This document shows, piece after piece, positions 10,570-20,662 of a stretch of 64,000 nt of DNA. Location: assembly GCA_963965975.1 (NCBI GenBank), contig OZ014425.1, positions 1,687,501 to 1,751,500 on the forward strand. The letters are read 5' to 3'. Below the pieces are notes generated by a model. The model made no database searches, was not told the DNA's origin, and was given only the letters and a program-made list of their open reading frames with translations. This DNA is from Xestospongia bergquistia (taxonomy: Eukaryota; Porifera; Demospongiae; Haplosclerida; Petrosiidae). Made by a program: the position numbers and the translations under genes. How positions within the stretch are numbered: the stretch's first letter is position 1; every line of letters starts with the position of its first letter.

Positions 10570-13240
10570 TTACAAAACTTGTTTGGTCAATTTAAGGACA
10601 ATACTGGGTTGCTGAGTAAAACTTTTCATTTGAGTGTTGACAGTCCATTGGGCAGAATTTGTAAGAGGGCACTCATCTGATGCATCTACAAGAGGTGTAG
10701 TAGACATTGTGGGACTGGAAAGGGGTGGAGCTGATAATCCAAGGGGCGTATGCACTGAGTGAGGTGGTATAGAGGTGTGTGATGAGTGAGGAAGTGGGGA
10801 AGGTGAAGATGAGGAACGTGAATAATCCAGAATGGGAACATATTGGATGACTTTTTTGGGAGGTGCTGTTGGATGAGTTAGAGCATCCATGTCTTTTTCA
10901 GCTAGAGGGAAACGCCGAGGTGGCCATGGTAACACTTGTGTCACAACCTCTTCCATTTCCATTCCTATACCAGGAAGTGGAGGAGAAGCTGAATGAGATG
11001 AATCAGGAGTTGATGATAGTTGAGGTGGGCGTGGTCTTTTACGATTGCCAGTAATAAAATTGAGGTATCTTTTTCTTTCCTTTGCCTCACATCTGTTGTG
11101 TCTATCAGCAAAAATTAGATCACTATCATCCTATCAAAATAAACAAAAAACATAACTTTGTCCTAAAAAATATAGTAATTATAACATTAAGTTAACCAGT
11201 AAGTAGTAAACATATGAAGCCACTATATACATGTAGATACATGTACATGTGTGTGTGTGACTGTACCTCTTCTTCATCACTGTCATCTATATCTCCATTG
11301 ATTTTTATCCCTTGATCAAGTTTTCTGTTCACATGATGAGAATTGAGTCCTGTCTCCTTCCCTTTATCAGTATCACCATTAACAAGGGGAACAGTGTCTA
11401 GTCCCATATTCTCTTCTACCTTGCGCCATTTTGGTGTAATGATTTCTTTGTATTCTAGCTTTTCTAGTCGAGATATAGATATAATGGATTGAGGTATAAC
11501 AATGTTGTCAATGTCGTATTGAGGAGTTGTGACACCTTTCTTCTTCTTAGATAACGAGGTGGGCGTGGCCGGGTGTGAGGAGTCTTCACAGTAGGCAGAA
11601 GTGTTAGCAGAGTGTCTTTTACGAGGCAACCCTAATTACCAGACATTATCATAATTGTATTATCAATATGTTGTGTACATAATTAACTTGGCTCAATATA
11701 GAGATGAGTCATTCTCAGAATGTCTAATCCCAAAATGTCTAATCCCATAATGTCTAATCCCAAAATGTCTAATCCCATAATGTCTAAAGGTGATAACTGA
11801 GGTGTTAATATAACAGAGTATTTCAAGAGTTCTTTTTGCAACAAGATGGTGATGCTGACAAGATCCTTATTTTTGCAACAAATAAGAACCTTCATCTCTT
11901 AGCAGAAGCAAACTCTATTTATGTGGATGGTACTTTTGAGGTTTGTCCAAGGCTTTTCTTCCAAGTATTCACAATTAATGCTTTTATTCAAGGCCAACAG
12001 TTCCTCTTTGTATGGTTTACTACCTGGGAATAGAAGCATTGAATCATACATTTCTGCAATTAGACACTGTGTTGTTTCATTTGATTTTTAAATATAGCTT
12101 TTCAGATTAGACAATCAATTCATTAACACCTCAGTTATCATGTTTAGACATTATGGGATTAGACATTCTAGGATTAGACATTCTGGGATTAGACATTTTG
12201 GGATTAGACATTCTGGGACGTTTCCATAGAGATAACATACAAATACATTTGTTTTCAAAAGGAAATAAATATAATTAATTCATATTAGACAATAAATAAC
12301 AGTTTATTATAAAGTATGACTATTTTATTAGTGATAAATTTATTACTGACCTTTGCTGTTCTGTCAGTGGGTGTGTCCAGTGGTGATGGAGAAGGTGAGA
12401 ATGATTTGCTCCTCTCTAATCCTATAACATTATAGTAACAAGATGATATTAGTGTAATGAATACACTTACTTAATAAAGGTCTGTTCAGTGGTGTGTGGT
12501 CAAATGGAGGAAGATAACTAGCAGCCTTTCTTCTCTTGGAAAGTGGAAGAGAAGCATAAGAATGTTTCTGTAGTACTTGATGTATTGCAGTATCTAACCA
12601 GAGACTAGATGGAATATCTAAGAGAGACAAACACACAGTTATTAACATGGGATGTGTTTTCAATTGTCACAAGTTGTTATAAATAAACTACAACATTACT
12701 ATAGATCTATTGTTATATAAGTACATCAGGTAAGTGATAATTAACATAATGTCACACTACAGTTAAGACTGTACACACAGCAGCTAACATATATTATACT
12801 ACCATTATAACTCAATAACCTATTAACATCCTTTATTAAAGGAAGAACATCTTTAGATCAAACCAATGTAGGAAGATAACACATTCTACAACATAGTATC
12901 CTGTTAATAACATTACCTGATGGTTGTGATAAAAATGGATGATAAGATGAATCCAATTGAGTTTTATCATTCTCCTCTCTCCTTGTTTTTTGTTTTCTCT
13001 CTTTTCTCATCTGTACAAGTTCCCTCTGAGGGGCATGACGAAGACCTCGAGTTCTTGCACATGTATTGTTTCCTTCATCCATTAATAGAACTGGGAAGGG
13101 GTACCCTAAAATATCTCTGACTTGTAATGGATGTGTCATCAGAGAGGGGTTTTAAAGAAGCATCTGTCGCACTTGACAGTGACAAGGTGTACTAGATATA
13201 CCATTAGATGGAACCTTAGATGACTTTAAAAGAGATACTG
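10570..13240 (-). pseudogene. KANSL1: KANSL1 3' fragment, 5'-truncated duplicate
   Basis: It matches exons 2-6 of the complete KANSL1 at 33533-38488: part of exon 2 (to about 13240), 12471-12617, 12351-12415, 11267-11631 and 10570-11130. The PEHE region is recognisable ([22 protein letters not shown]). Exon 1 and most of exon 2 are absent; similarity stops near 13240, where sequence of the ANK-ROCO copy 2 tail begins. Two lesions separate it from copy 3: a TAA in exon 2 (MLL-stop where copy 3 has MLLS), and exon 4 is 65 instead of 66 nt (GACAGAACAGC versus GACAGAAACAGC), breaking phase into the PEHE exons. A MULE-like element sits in the intron between exons 4 and 5. Probably a non-functional duplication by-product; it might still be transcribed. 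Confidence 0.85.
11706..12225 (+). mobile_element. MULE-like (Mutator superfamily) element with transposase fragment
   Basis: The 520-bp insert is flanked by an 8-bp duplication ATAGAGAT (11698-11705 and 12226-12233). The ends are inverted repeats built from a tandem 14-bp word AATGTCTAATCCCA: AGAATGTCTAATCCCAAAAT occurs in from both ends, preceded by about 11 less similar terminal bases. A plus-strand reading frame at about 11836-12033 contains YVDGTFEVCPRLFFQVFTI, typical of the first catalytic block of MULE transposases (the D of DGTF). The rest of the enzyme is absent, so the element is non-autonomous. Copy 2 (19779-19786) and copy 3 (34663-34670) keep the empty site. Confidence 0.85.
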
Positions 13241-13292
13241 GCCTAAAAATTGTTTCACCTTGTATGTGAACATATCTCAGTTAGTATCATAT

Positions 13293-13600
13293 TCATTGAG
13301 ACATAGGGAGGCCTAGATGTTTACGTATCTCGTTAGCTTTTGTTTTGTTTTTAACAATACCTCCCTCAATAGCAGTAATTATTGTCTTCCAATTAACAGG
13401 TAATGACTGTGTAGTTAACCAGCTGTGAATGACTTCAGAAAGTTTAACAATGTTACTATCTTGACTTTGTTTTAAACCATTTAAAATATTGTGAGGAACT
13501 TTCAAGGATAAACCGATTTCATGCCATTTGTCATCAATATCAGATAATAGTTCAAGTAGTATGTATTCATTAGGAACAGTATTTAATATATCTGGAGTAG
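13293..13600 (-). other. Death-domain exon of ANK-ROCO copy 2
   Basis: The 308-nt terminal exon has acceptor TATAG|CTACTCC. With the phase-1 G of the preceding exon it reads ATPDILNTVPNEYILL..., then the death-fold pattern W..IG..L.V....L, I.KL..VI..WL, LPVNW.TI and A..I...LG, ending in LGLPMSQ-stop. It is the last exon of the copy 2 gene if the donor at 14086 is used. A fragment of the same exon lies at about 19930-20010 downstream of copy 3. Confidence 0.75.
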
Positions 13601-16600
13601 CTATAAAATAGAAAATATATACTAACAATACTCTAGTTACAAATGTACAGTATTCTTGATGTTATTATAACTGTCATAGTTCTAGTAACTTCGACTATAA
13701 TCAAAAAAGCTTCAACATAATTTTCAAGAGACATTATGTCATACAAATCTATACCAAGTACTATTGTGAAATAAAAAACTCTTTACATGGTGATCTGTAC
13801 AATAAACCTTTCATTGGATGGGTAACTGTATAATATTACTAGATATTGGATTGATCTTGATAGTATTTGATTCGTCATTTGGACTCACTCAAATACAATA
13901 CACACTCGTCTAATATACAGCCATATTGGACAGTTATTCATCCAATAACATATTTATTAGTTCAGGAGAACTAGTCTGGTAGTATCCTCTTCAATAAACT
14001 ATTTATATCGCCAGCTGTCAAATGTTACTTACTTAATACTGAAACTTGTTCACTTGATACCAATAACATTATATTTAAGGTCTACCTCCTGCTGATTTCT
14101 TATCACGTGGTCTAGCTGATTGGTCATGTGACTCTAATTCAATGTCATGTGACTTTGGACATTGTCGTTTAGTAATACTAATAGTATTATTATCATCATA
14201 GTCAGAGTTATCCTCCTCATCTGTTCTCTTTCTCCTGTGTTGTCTTCTCTCTTGTCTCTGACTACTAATGGAGGATTCCCTACTACTTCTCTCATCATTT
14301 ACTTCATCTCTGTTAGTTGATCTCTTACTGGAGGGTGGAATAGATGATGATTGATCACATGATCTCTTATTAAGTAGACTTCTCTCTGTGAGATCAGTAA
14401 ATCTATGTAAAAAGTAACAGTGTTGTTTCTTACCTAATATATCTGTAATGATCACTTCATTCATACTATCATTAACTTCAGTTACATTAGAGGACTCTAT
14501 TAATGATAATACTCAATACTACTATATAGTATATTAATAAGTAATACCTTGAGATTGAGTACATAGTACTTCACTTGATACACTAGTAGTAGTGAGCTCT
14601 GATATCTAGTAAGTGTTACATAATATGTAATGAATACAAGGGAAGAGACAATATACCTTTGTTGACCACACCAGGTGTCTTCTCTCTTGTAAGCACATAA
14701 CATAATCAGTTAAGAAACATTTTGCAGCTAAATCATTCTTGACAACCACAGCAGGATGAGGAGAATGTGAGTGACACTCAGGACAGCAACAAGGAAAGCC
14801 AAAGAAATGATGAGATTTGTAAGTGTAGTGTAATGATTGTGTGACTGTCTCTAGACCTCTGTGTAGTGTGGAGATAATTTGTTTACAGAGAACATCTAAT
14901 GATAGCTTTGGAGTCAACTGGTCAACCCAAACTTCAAGATAAGTAGCTCGACTAATAAGAGTAACACGATCATGATATTCCCCAACATTAAAAGAAATCT
15001 TGTTATGATGATGAACAGTTTTATCAAGTAATTTCCACTCTAGCTCTGATTTAGATGTTTCACTAAGGAGATAAACTACTAGACAACACAACATACCCAC
15101 AGGAGTATAACCACACTCAAAATAGATTATCAAAGGAGCAGGACAAATGGACTGATCTCTTTGATCCTCTTCAACTCGAGCTGGTTTTAAAGCACAAGGC
15201 ATAAAGTAATAGTTCTCAGTCTTATGACCAACTTTGATCTTCATAGGACCAGCTACAATATGTAGATGTTTCAATAGTGATACTAGTCTGGTGGGTGTAA
15301 GAGGGTCTCCTTTCCTGGATGAAAGTTGTTTTACATGTGACTCACTAAATCGGCCATTATCACGAAACTCCTTTTCAGTTGAGGCACTTCCTAACTCTTT
15401 AAAAGTAAAACATGATGTGATGAGTTGTGTAATTCTATCAAATACAAGTTGGAGGTCAGTGATCACAATATTTCCTAGTCCCTCTACCTCTGGATAATGC
15501 ATAATAACACCCACTCTGTGATGTAAAAACCAGAGAACTGACTTAAAATCTTCTCTATCTTTGATTCCACACTCTTGAGCCATTTTATAACATGTATCTA
15601 GTAGATGAACAGGCTTTTTACTCTTTCGTAATTTTAAACTAAAGGCACACCAAGAAGCAGGAACAGGTAACTCATGAAACTTCTTAGAAATCACTCTGTG
15701 GAGTAGAGAACGTAACTCTTCTATTTCCTTTTCATCATTTCTTGTGTCAAGAGGAAAAATGACTTGATCTGGAGTTGAATATTGTACAAGATCTTCACTA
15801 AACAGTTCAGCACTGTCCTGTATCTTCAGTTTAAGATGATTGTTGACTGAATCCACTTTAGCTTGAGCTTCAGTTTCATTCGGAAAACAGTCTCTGTGAG
15901 TAGCTATGAGGAATGCAGCAGGTTCTGACTCATCCTTCAATGGTACTTCATCAAAACTCCATCCAATAGTATTTTGTCTCAAACAAGCTATACTAGCTAG
16001 AGAACGAAAGATGACCTCTTCATGAGTGAGGGATGTTTGATAAGGTTTAGAATCACCACTAGATGATCGATATGTAATTTCATAACGACTTGTCAAGTCT
16101 ATTGTTAGATCAAAAACAAGTAGATTGATAGCTGGACCAGTGATAAGAGCTGGTAACATTTCATGGAACTCAGGTTGTCCTCCAGTATCAATGATATGTA
16201 ACATGGCATGACTGTCTTTGGTGGTTTGTTGAGATCTCTGTTCATAAACCCATCTTTTGGTGACTGGAATACTTTTTACAAATTTTGAGAGAGAATTAAT
16301 GCCTAATTTGATATGTTCTTTTCCAGTGTTTTCATCCTTTTCCTTAAACTCCTCCTTGTTATCTTCAATCCCTCTTTCTTCTCCTTCTTTAACAATTTCC
16401 TCTGTGTCCTCTTCTACTTTTGTTGTGTTCTCCTCAATATCACCATAATTATCACTACAATCCTCTTCCAATCCAAATCTATTGTCACATCTGATGACAC
16501 TTTCATTGCTTGCTTTAACTGATGTCACAGTACTTGAAGATGCACTGTTGTTGAACTGAATGGTTTCACTACTAGTATGAAGACAATGACTTGTTGTAGA

Positions 16601-17929
16601 ACCATTCTTTTCTTCTTTTCCCTTAAATCCTTTGTTGTTGTCTTCATTCTTCTCCTCTTCCAGTTCTTCATTCTTTTCCTCAGTTTCATTTTGTCTCTCC
16701 ATTATGTTCACTTCAATATCACTATAACTGTCACTACTTTCTCCCTCAAATTCATCTGTGTAGTCATTTTTGATGTCGATTTCTGTCATGACACTGGAAG
16801 ATACATGTTCAATGCTGTCACTACTAGTAGTAGGATGATGACTTCTTGAAGTGTTTGTTATAATATTCTCATATATTAAAACAGCTTCTTCATAAAGATC
16901 TTGTGTCCTCCATTCTGTGGTAACTACTGCATTATGTTGTTGTAGTTTACGAAATGAGTTAACTTGTATGGCTGCATCAACCACACCAGTACTAAGAGAA
17001 GGTTCTGTAAGAGACTCATTGAGTAATCTCTTCTTCAAAGTACTCTTACCAGCACCTGGTGGTCCTGTTAGGATACACTTGACAACACATAACATTGCCT
17101 CTCCACTAGTACAAAGTGCTTGTTGATATTTGATAAATGAAATGGTCTCATTTTTTCTTTTGCTGTACATATACACTCCATCAATAACACATCCTTTATC
17201 AGTAAGATGTTGTATAATGTCTATATTTCCAGATGCACATGCTTTATGAAGTGGTCTCTGCTTGTCATCATTTTCAGCTTCAATATTACATTGGGGGTGA
17301 TGAGTTAGTATTTTGACAATTTCAAAGTGACCCTTTCCACATGTTATGTGTAATGGAGTGTCACTACAGTCATCTTTAGCAGTAACATCACAGCCTTTCT
17401 CTACCACAAGATGTCGTACAATGTCTACATTTCCAGACTGACATGCTTTATGAAGTGGTCTCTTCTTGTTATTATTCTCAGCTTCAATATTACATTGAGG
17501 GTGATTAGTTAGTATTTTGACAATTTCAAAGCAACCTTTACTACATGCATTATGTAATGGAGTTTCATTATATTTATCTTTAGCAGTAACATCACAGCCT
17601 TTCTCTACCACAAGATGTCGTACAACGTCTACATTTCCAGATTGACATGCTTTATGAAGTGGTCTCTGCTTGATATTATTCTCAGCTTCAATATTACATT
17701 GAGGGTGATTAGTTAGTATTTTGACAATTTCAAAGAAACGCCTTTCACATGCTATGTGTAATGGAGTGTTACTATAGTCACCTTTAGCAGTAACATCACA
17801 GCCTTTCTCTATCACAAGATGTCGTACAATACCTACATTACCAGACTGACATGCTTTATGAAGTCTCTTAACAAGATCGATATCACTTTTAGAACAGGCA
17901 TCACAAATCTCTATTGTTGACTCTTCCAT
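13293..17929 (-). CDS. ANK-Roc-COR-death domain GTPase, copy 2 (N-terminal deletion)
   Basis: Predicted ROCO-type GTPase of 1,333 residues in five exons: 14657-17929, 14548-14605, 14434-14496, 14086-14385 and 13293-13600; all joins keep phase. It starts MEESTIEICDACSKSDIDLV. Then come about seven ankyrin repeats, a P-loop GPPGAGKST (about residue 289), a long acidic insert, DTGGQPEF (about 580, switch 2), ATHRDC (about 672, the G4 motif; LRRK2 has THLD here), a COR-like region, a Ser/Arg-rich linker and a death domain (DKWHEIGLSLKVP...LPVNWKTI). The donor GGAG|GTAGAC before the last exon is weak; without it the protein ends at a TAA at 14075 with no death domain. Relative to copy 3, residues after DLVKRL jump directly into a later repeat, an in-frame deletion. 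All GTP-binding motifs look intact. A signalling or death-pathway role is inferred from architecture. Confidence 0.82.
13808..13955. repeat. Possible short inverted-repeat element (MITE-like)
   Basis: Inside the last intron of ANK-ROCO copy 2. The left arm CATTGGATGGGTAACTGT (near 13814) and the reverse complement of the right arm, TATTGGATGAATAACTGT (near 13935-13952), match at most positions, followed by a shared AATAT. No clear target duplication was found. The rest of the intron (13601-14085) shows no coding signal. Confidence 0.4.
16240..17000 (-). other. Acidic low-complexity insert between GTPase motifs G1 and G3 (copy 2)
   Basis: About 280 residues separate GPPGAGKST from DTGGQ, where a small GTPase has about 40-50. 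The insert is rich in Glu, Asp, Ser and Thr and holds two diverged copies of one block (SDSYSDIEVNI... with EELEEEKNEDNNKGFKGKEE, then SDNYGDIEENT... with GEERGIEDNKEEFKEKDE). Copy 3 has a shorter insert of similar composition, containing KEKDVEDDNEMN and KEKEIEDDNEMN. Confidence 0.8.
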
Positions 17930-18008
17930 TGTTTTGAGAGGGAGTGGCTTCAAATTTAATATTCTTTTTATAATGCCCACCTGACCTGCAAACTGCAAAA
18001 GTGCAAAG
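17930..18008. promoter_or_regulatory. Divergent start region, module 2
   Basis: A 79-bp spacer between the ATG of ANK-ROCO copy 2 and the start of the broken FHA copy 2. It is homologous to 3240-3325 and 26192-26280 but lacks a short segment (TTAAGTTGACC) present in both others. It presumably still drives the minus-strand gene. Confidence 0.5.
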
Positions 18009-18360
18009 ATGTTTGGACGTTCTCGTAGTGTTGGTGAGACAGCTCTGAAGACAATTAAATATTGCACAACAAAGAATATCTACATTAGAAGACTACATAC
18101 ACAGTAGAGAGAGACAGTATCAGGTAAGACTACTGGTACATACATTGTCTGTTATGATATGATCAGAGACTGTTTCTTGTTGTAGACTACTATATCTCAT
18201 CTTCATGGAGAACGTAGAGAATCACGTGATCAATATTCATCTGGTGTAGGTCAGTTTATCTCTCAACGTAGAAGACGTGTTGGTAGAACACATGATATTG
18301 TTATGTCTATGAGAAGTGTTGGATCTACATCATTTGAAGAAGGAAATGAAGTAGAAAATG
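18009..18360 (+). pseudogene. FHA-ankyrin-RING copy 2, remnant of exons 1-2
   Basis: Exon 1 equivalent 18009-18123 is 115 nt instead of 117: a CA is lost (CTGAAGACAATT versus CTGAAGACACAATT), shifting frame to a stop before the exon ends. Exon 2 equivalent 18186-18360 is full length. Intron similarity continues to about 18500 and then stops. All FHA, ankyrin and RING exons are gone. The junction is followed by unrelated sequence and then a KANSL1 scrap near 19675, so one deletion/replacement removed most of both genes. Confidence 0.9.
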
Positions 18361-18499
18361 GTAAGTAAAAGACAATTATCTATTGTAATGAGATCTACTA
18401 ATAATTAATAATCTACTGCTCATGTTAATTTAAAACTGATTGCTCTCTAACAATATTTTCAGCTTTTAATAATGGAGCAAAATACTGCAATACTAATGA

Positions 18500-19670
18500 G
18501 ACCAGCAGAATATAATTCAGCAGCTACTTCTTCAAAGAATGTTTTTGGCAGATTGATTAAAGCAACGTAATGTTTATTGAGAATTCTCATAATTAGTATC
18601 TTCATTTCACTGATTTCAATATCTGAAATGTACAAATAATTATACATAATATTAATAATGTGTATATTAAAGTATCTAGATGCTAACAGGAAGCTCATAC
18701 TTTGCTGTAAAAGTAATGTATTGTTTATATTGGTTTTACAATGTTAGTACATTAATAATACAATCATTGGATTAATTATCATCACATATACAATCGTAGA
18801 ACTACTAAAGAAAAGCAATACATTGGTTTTAGAATGTTAATACATTAATAATACGATCATGGATGCTTGGAAGAAATGTGGAGAATACAATGTTACTACA
18901 TTAATATTACAATCATTGGATATAATTATATTCATGATACAATGTTAAATCAATGATGATACAATTGTTGGATTTTTTTTCTATTGATTGTAATATAAAT
19001 ATTACAATCATAAGATTATTGTTAGATATTTTTATCACTTCTATTGTATAATTGTAAAATTTCATCTAATAAACCATCAATATTATATTCAGTGGTAAAT
19101 TTGCATAGATATATAGTAATACAACTAATATAAATATATTATTTTCCAAATGTCGTAAATAGACTTTTTTCCCTGTGTGTCAATTTTTAATTGTTAAAAT
19201 TAACTATACAATGAATTTCTTGCTAGACCTATAATTGCCGCATTGACATGGGGATATAATTATGATGGCTACTGTAAACAGTTTGATTGCTTGGAAGAAA
19301 TGTGGAGAATATTAAGTCTATCGAAATATATGGAATCTTACCACAAGGTTGATGATGGAGAAAACAGGACTATACTGTTTGGTGAATGTATGTACTACAA
19401 TGAAATTTATATTGTATATATACATTTTAATGGTTCATGAATCTTAGCTTTGATTGATCATCAAAAAGTAGTCACAATAGGAAGGTCGAAATTTTGGAGA
19501 AAGATTTTAAGAACTTTTCTGAATACATTACATGAAAGAAAGATAAAAAATAACATGTGCTTTGTCAATATTCTTCTCAAACTACTTCAAATAGACAAAT
19601 ATAACAATACTATTACTATTACAACAAAGCAGGAAAGAATCAAACCATGACTGGATATAAGACTTTCCAG
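18500..19670. other. Unassigned 1.2-kb segment replacing FHA/KANSL1 in module 2
   Basis: No counterpart in modules 1 or 3. The very AT-rich left half repeats a word like TACATTAATAATACAATCAT (near 18750, 18840 and 18898). GCTTGGAAGAAATGTGGAGA occurs twice (about 18867 and 19291). The right half has two short plus-strand open frames (about 19228-19440 and 19450-19650), the first beginning after an acceptor-like TTGCTAG and containing TWGYNYDGYCKQFDCLEEMW. I do not recognise them; they may be a gene or transposon fragment. Confidence 0.4.
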
Positions 19671-19672
19671 TA

Positions 19673-19840
19673 GGTAGAAGTATATTATCAGAGTATCTTT
19701 TACGAGGCAAACCTAATTACCAGACATTATCATAATTGTATTATCAATATGTTGTGTACATAATTAACTTGGCTCAATATAGAGATAACATACAAATACA
19801 TTTGTTTTCAAAAGGAAATAAAATATAATTAATTCATATT
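19673..19840 (-). pseudogene. KANSL1 scrap in module 2
   Basis: About 170 bp match the 5' end of KANSL1 exon 5 (TTTTACGAGGCAA) and its upstream intron as in 11590-11705 plus 12226-12290, and 34560-34720. It contains the empty MULE site ATAGAGAT at 19779-19786. Nothing else of KANSL1 remains in this module. Confidence 0.8.
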
Positions 19841-19919
19841 GTTATACCTTTCTTATCTATCAATAGAAAATCAGTGTTAGGAAGACTGTACAAAATATTT
19901 CAGTTTGATAAGGTAAGTG

Positions 19920-20015
19920 TATCTCAGTTGTCTCATATTCATTAAGACATATGAAGGTCTAGATGATCGTGTATCTCATGAACTTTTACTTTGTTTTTAA
20001 CGAGTAGTTTTTGTT
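19920..20015 (-). pseudogene. Fragment of the copy 2-type death-domain exon
   Basis: About 90 bp resemble 13260-13350: ATCTCAGTT..TCATATTCATT.AGACATA and TCTAGATG..CGTATCTC continuing to TTTGTTTTTAAC. This covers the last ~20 codons and stop of the death-domain exon of copy 2. Upstream homology is lost, so the exon is dead here. Copy 3 instead splices to a different death-domain exon at 20378-20662. No gene was seen in the rest of 19840-20377. Confidence 0.65.
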
Positions 20016-20377
20016 TCACCACCATCACTAGTACTGATCTAAATGAATTGATAATTATTATTTTCATCTCTAAAACAAGTACAATGTATTATAAACTAGT
20101 GGCTTTTGATAATGTTACATTTTGTATTATATAATAATTTGTGTTAACTGTCAATCAATAGGTAGATATTCTCACAATAATTGTTATATCAAGCAAAAGA
20201 CAATGTATCACAAACAATATTAAGACAAATGGTACACTGTGTACTGAGCAAAAACTAGAACAGCGTACCATAACACATCTTTATATAATCACATATTAAT
20301 CACATATACTGACAACAGCTGATATACACAGAAAATACATTTGAAATACTTAAAGGTGTAGTTTTAAATATGGGGTC

Positions 20378-20662
20378 TTAACAGAATGAACTAACCAATG
20401 TTTCCAGATAATCTTCATATTTCTTTGCAACATTATTTTGATTAATAGTTCTTAAAGAAGATAATAAATTTCTTCTTGTTGCATTTTCAGCCTTTTCTTG
20501 AATCCATAAGTTATACACACGACTTAAATCACCATTACATCCATTAAGATTTATGTTGTCCAGTTCTAGTTGTGTTCCTAATTGAAACCACTCTGAAGTT
20601 CTGGCATGGGTATTTAACTCTACCAGTGAAGGTTGTTGGTTCAAAAGTTGATCCCACGATTG
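20378..20662 (-). other. Death-domain exon of ANK-ROCO copy 3
   Basis: A 285-nt phase-0 terminal exon encoding QSWDQLLNQQPSLVELNTHA then the death-fold pattern W..LG.QLEL....L..., VYNLWIQEKAENATRRNLLSS and NVAKKYEDYLETL, ending SSFC-stop. Its acceptor lies directly after a CT-rich microsatellite. It is not the same exon as the death domain at 13293-13600. Confidence 0.8.

Noticed and set aside
15234..17126. Several plus-strand Ser/Phe-rich open frames opposite ANK-ROCO copy 2
   Set aside because: They are shadows of the acidic insert and GTPase region; no domain or splice logic supports them.
20378..20662. Death-domain exon as a stand-alone small gene
   Set aside because: It starts at a perfect acceptor without an ATG context and joins in phase 0 to the ANK-ROCO copy 3 linker exon.
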